NCBI GenBank assembly: GCA_025353085.1
Contig: JANXRI010000214.1
Coordinates: 1 to 5,912, forward strand
Direction of reading: 5' to 3'
DNA from: Betaproteobacteria bacterium
Lineage (GTDB): Bacteria; Pseudomonadota; Gammaproteobacteria; Burkholderiales; SG8-41
DNA: 5,912 nucleotides
Below the pieces are notes generated by a model. That model saw only the letters and a list, made by a program, of their open reading frames with translations, had not been told where the DNA came from and did not search any database. The position numbers and the translations under genes are program-made. Shown in pieces: positions 1-5,912 of the stretch (position 1 is the stretch's first letter; every line of letters starts with the position of its first letter).

Positions 1-2517
<2,517 letters not shown>

Positions 2518-2521
<4 letters not shown>

Positions 2522-2546
2522 CAGGGATGCTGTAACCCCCTAAAAT
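2518..2546 (+). promoter_or_regulatory. sigma70-type promoter, probable str operon promoter
   Basis: A consensus -35 box TTGACA (2518-2523) is separated by exactly 17 bases from a -10 box TAAAAT (2541-2546, 5 of 6 consensus). The -35 overlaps the rpoC TGA stop. The predicted start point is about 2551-2553, and the bases between -10 and the start are AT-rich. It points toward rpsL and is the best promoter match I found in the intergenic gaps. The call is by motif only. The main caveat is that an intrinsic terminator lies about 30 nt downstream of the predicted start. Confidence 0.72.
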
Positions 2547-2576
2547 TTACAGTCTTTTTAGCGCGAAACCCAACTC

Positions 2577-2612
2577 GGACGGGACGGCATGATTGCCGTC
2601 CCCTCCTTTTTT
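2577..2612 (+). terminator. intrinsic terminator between rpoC and rpsL
   Basis: A perfect 9-bp stem GGGACGGCA/TGCCGTCCC (2581-2589 with 2594-2602) closes a TGAT loop. Past a single C-C mismatch (2580/2603), three further pairs GGA/TCC (2577-2579 with 2604-2606) extend the stem so that it abuts a run of six T (2607-2612). This is a textbook Rho-independent terminator on the + strand. No T-run follows it on the other strand, so it is unidirectional. It would end the rpoBC transcript. Because it lies downstream of the 2518-2546 promoter, it would also act on transcripts started there. Confidence 0.88.
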
Positions 2613-2694
2613 CAGGTTCTGAAAATCCGCGTAAATCATTAACCCGGTTTAAGAAAAACAAGCAGAAACCAGCAGGAAAGCACAACAACCAACC
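2613..2694 (+). promoter_or_regulatory. rpsL leader, A/C-rich, with a distant Shine-Dalgarno
   Basis: This is the stretch between the terminator and the rpsL ATG. Its last ~45 bases are almost all A and C, so little secondary structure is expected near the start codon. The only Shine-Dalgarno-like motif is AGGA at 2674-2677, 17 bases from the ATG, well beyond the usual 5-9. It sits in the second of two adjacent imperfect 10-base repeats (AGCAGAAACC at 2661-2670 and AGCAGGAAAG at 2671-2680, 7 of 10 identical). I found no convincing second promoter here: TTTAAG at 2648-2653 has no partner -35 at workable spacing. Confidence 0.45.
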
Positions 2695-3072
2695 ATGCCG
2701 ACGATCAATCAATTAGTGCGTAAACCGCGCGTCACTCGCACTGTTAAAAGCAAGGTGCCCGCGCTCAAGAATTCGCCGCAGAAACGCGGCGTATGCACGC
2801 GCGTATATACGACGACGCCTAAAAAGCCAAATTCGGCGCTACGCAAAGTCGCTCGCGTGCGCCTGACCAACGGGTTCGAAGTCACCAGTTACATCGGCGG
2901 CGAAGGTCACAACCTGCAGGAGCACTCGGTGGTGCTTATTCGCGGCGGCCGGGTGAAGGATCTTCCGGGCGTGCGCTATCACATCGTGCGCGGTAGTTTG
3001 GATACCGCCGGCGTCAAGGATCGCAAGCAAAGCCGCTCGAAGTATGGCGCTAAGCGGCCGAAAGCTGCCTAG
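2695..3072 (+). CDS. rpsL: 30S ribosomal protein S12
   Basis: S12 lines the decoding centre of the 30S subunit and helps control codon-anticodon fidelity; it is the classic streptomycin-resistance locus. The product is 125 residues (family about 124) and aligns end to end with E. coli S12. It starts MPTINQLVRKPR and contains QKRGVCTRVYTTTPKKPNSA (29-48) and GGRVKDLPGVRYH (84-96). Lys43 and Lys88, where substitutions give streptomycin resistance or dependence in E. coli, are both wild type. Asp89, the residue methylthiolated by RimO in E. coli, is present. Position 53 is Ala where E. coli has Cys. The ATG is the only start that gives the conserved N-terminus. The stop is TAG. It is the first gene of the rpsL-rpsG-fusA-tuf operon. 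Confidence 0.98.
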   Translation: MPTINQLVRKPRVTRTVKSKVPALKNSPQKRGVCTRVYTTTPKKPNSALRKVARVRLTNGFEVTSYIGGEGHNLQEHSVVLIRGGRVKDLPGVRYHIVRGSLDTAGVKDRKQSRSKYGAKRPKAA

Positions 3073-3078
3073 TTACAA

Positions 3079-3100
3079 CGGTAAAACAGCAAGATTGCCG
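3079..3100 (+). promoter_or_regulatory. small hairpin in the rpsL-rpsG gap, possible S7 feedback site
   Basis: CGGTAA (3079-3084) pairs with TTGCCG (3095-3100), giving six pairs including one G-U, around a 10-base A-rich loop. It begins 6 bases after the rpsL stop and ends 33 bases before the rpsG ATG. In E. coli, S7 binds the rpsL-rpsG intercistronic mRNA and represses its own synthesis, so a structure here is a reasonable candidate for the equivalent site. The stem is short and I see no clear match to the E. coli element. Assignment rests on position alone. Confidence 0.25.
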
Positions 3101-3133
3101 CATAAACAGAACTCAGCAGAATAGAGAAATCAT

Positions 3134-3604
3134 ATGCCACGTCGCAGAGAAATTCCTAAACGCGAGATCCTGCCGGATCCGAAGTACTTAAGTGTTGATG
3201 TCGCGAAGTTCGTCAACGTGCTGATGCAGGCCGGCAAGAAGTCGATCGCCGAAGGGATTATTTACAGCGCTCTCGATCAAATTAAGAAGAAGACAACCAA
3301 GGACCCGCTGGAAGTCTTTACGACGGCGGTCAACAACGTCAAGCCGATGGTGGAAGTGAAAAGTCGTCGTGTCGGTGGCGCGAATTATCAGGTCCCGGTC
3401 GAAGTCCGCCCCATCCGCCGGATGGCTTTGGCTATGCGCTGGTTGCGCGATGCCGCGCGCAGCCGCGGCGAAAAGTCGATGGGCGCGCGCTTGGCGGGCG
3501 AGATCGCCGAAGCGGCCGAGGGCCGCGGCGGCGCGATGAAGAAGCGCGAGGAAGTGCACCGTATGGCGGAAGCCAACAAAGCGTTCTCGCATTACCGGTT
3601 CTGA
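3134..3604 (+). CDS. rpsG: 30S ribosomal protein S7
   Basis: S7 is the primary assembly protein of the 30S head; it binds the 3' domain of 16S rRNA near the E site. The product is 156 residues, the common bacterial length, ending SHYRF with no C-terminal extension. It starts MPRRREIPKREILPDPKY. The beta-hairpin region VEVKSRRVGGANYQVPVEVRP runs from about residue 73. It is followed by the helical segment RRMALAMRWL and the conserved C-terminal MKKREEVHRMAEANKAFSHY. It lies 61 nt after rpsL and 50 nt before fusA. The ribosome binding site is weak, AGAGA at 3123-3127, about 6-7 bases from the ATG. Together with the likely S7 feedback role, this suggests translation partly dependent on rpsL. The stop is TGA. 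Confidence 0.98.
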   Translation: MPRRREIPKREILPDPKYLSVDVAKFVNVLMQAGKKSIAEGIIYSALDQIKKKTTKDPLEVFTTAVNNVKPMVEVKSRRVGGANYQVPVEVRPIRRMALAMRWLRDAARSRGEKSMGARLAGEIAEAAEGRGGAMKKREEVHRMAEANKAFSHYRF

Positions 3605-3640
3605 TCAAACGGTTTTGACTAAAGATACAGCTATCAGCTT

Positions 3641-3644
3641 GAGG
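3641..3644 (+). promoter_or_regulatory. ribosome binding site for fusA (supports the GTG start)
   Basis: GAGG lies 10 bases upstream of the GTG at 3655. The frame upstream is closed by TGA at 3640-3642 and offers no other start. GTG is therefore the only start giving the conserved EF-G N-terminus. Confidence 0.65.
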
Positions 3645-3654
3645 TTTATTTAAA

Positions 3655-5772
<2,118 letters not shown>

Positions 5773-5785
5773 CAAGGGAACCGAA

Positions 5786-5912
5786 ATGGCAAAAGGCAAA
5801 TTTGAGCGCACGAAGCCGCACGTAAACGTGGGGACGATAGGTCACGTTGATCACGGCAAGACGACGCTGACGGCGGCGATGACGCACGTGTTGTCGAAGA
5901 AGTATGGCGGGG
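5786..5912 (+). CDS. tuf: translation elongation factor Tu (3' partial)
   Basis: EF-Tu is the GTPase that carries aminoacyl-tRNA to the ribosomal A site. Only the first 42 codons are present and the window ends mid-gene. The peptide begins MAKGKFERTKPHVNVGTIGH, closely matching other bacterial EF-Tu proteins. The P-loop GHVDHGKT falls at residues 19-26, as in E. coli, followed by TLTAAMTHVLSKKYGG. The ATG follows a good Shine-Dalgarno, AAGGGA at 5774-5779 with a 6-base spacer, only 13 nt after the fusA stop. The gene is therefore probably cotranscribed and translationally coupled with fusA. All six Thr codons seen are ACG and one Ile codon is ATA, a skew not seen in the start of fusA. Proteobacteria often carry two tuf copies; whether a second exists cannot be judged here. 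Confidence 0.97.
   Translation, partial: MAKGKFERTKPHVNVGTIGHVDHGKTTLTAAMTHVLSKKYGG

Noticed and set aside
2613..2660. Antiterminator partner or second promoter downstream of the terminator
   Set aside because: I found no segment complementary to either stem arm. The only candidate pairing, AAACC at 2566-2570 with GGTTT at 2646-2650, is short and does not compete with the stem. No hexamer pair has workable spacing.
3615..3620. TTGACT as a -35 box of a fusA promoter in the rpsG-fusA gap
   Set aside because: There is no -10-like hexamer 16-18 bases downstream. The nearest AT-rich hexamers are 11 or 24 bases away.

Overview
This window is a conserved housekeeping segment of a Gram-negative proteobacterium: the rpoC end of the RNA polymerase operon followed by the str operon (rpsL, rpsG, fusA, tuf), all on the + strand. 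The proteins look betaproteobacterial. The EF-G N-terminus (MPRRTPIERYRNIGISAHID), a 156-residue S7 ending SHYRF, and an RpoC that carries the large trigger-loop insertion all fit Proteobacteria. A Nitrosomonadales-like betaproteobacterium is my best guess from overall protein flavour, but I have not tested it by search. Base composition is moderately GC-rich, with G/C-biased third positions and more AT-rich intergenic gaps.

Layout: bases 1-2521 hold the C-terminal ~60% of rpoC (5' end outside the window). Bases 2522-2694 form a 173-nt gap. A near-consensus sigma70 promoter overlaps the rpoC stop codon. About 30 nt past its predicted start point lies a strong intrinsic terminator, followed by an A/C-rich rpsL leader. 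Then come rpsL (2695-3072), a 61-nt gap with a small hairpin, rpsG (3134-3604), a 50-nt gap, fusA with a GTG start (3655-5772), a 13-nt gap, and the first 42 codons of tuf (5786 onward, cut by the window end). No stretch over 300 bases lacks a gene. I see no RNA genes, mobile elements, CRISPR arrays or signs of horizontal transfer.

Function: RpoC is the catalytic beta' subunit of RNA polymerase. S12 and S7 are small-subunit ribosomal proteins at the decoding centre and the 30S head. EF-G drives translocation and EF-Tu delivers aminoacyl-tRNA. The four downstream genes probably form one transcription unit.

Nothing here is an undescribed protein system; every gene is a well-known essential gene. 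The points worth a second look are regulatory: (1) promoter-then-terminator order ahead of rpsL, implying attenuation or a short RNA; (2) an rpsL start without a well-placed Shine-Dalgarno; (3) a very short rpsL-rpsG gap where S7 feedback would be expected; (4) two mutually exclusive hairpins over the fusA end and the tuf ribosome binding site.
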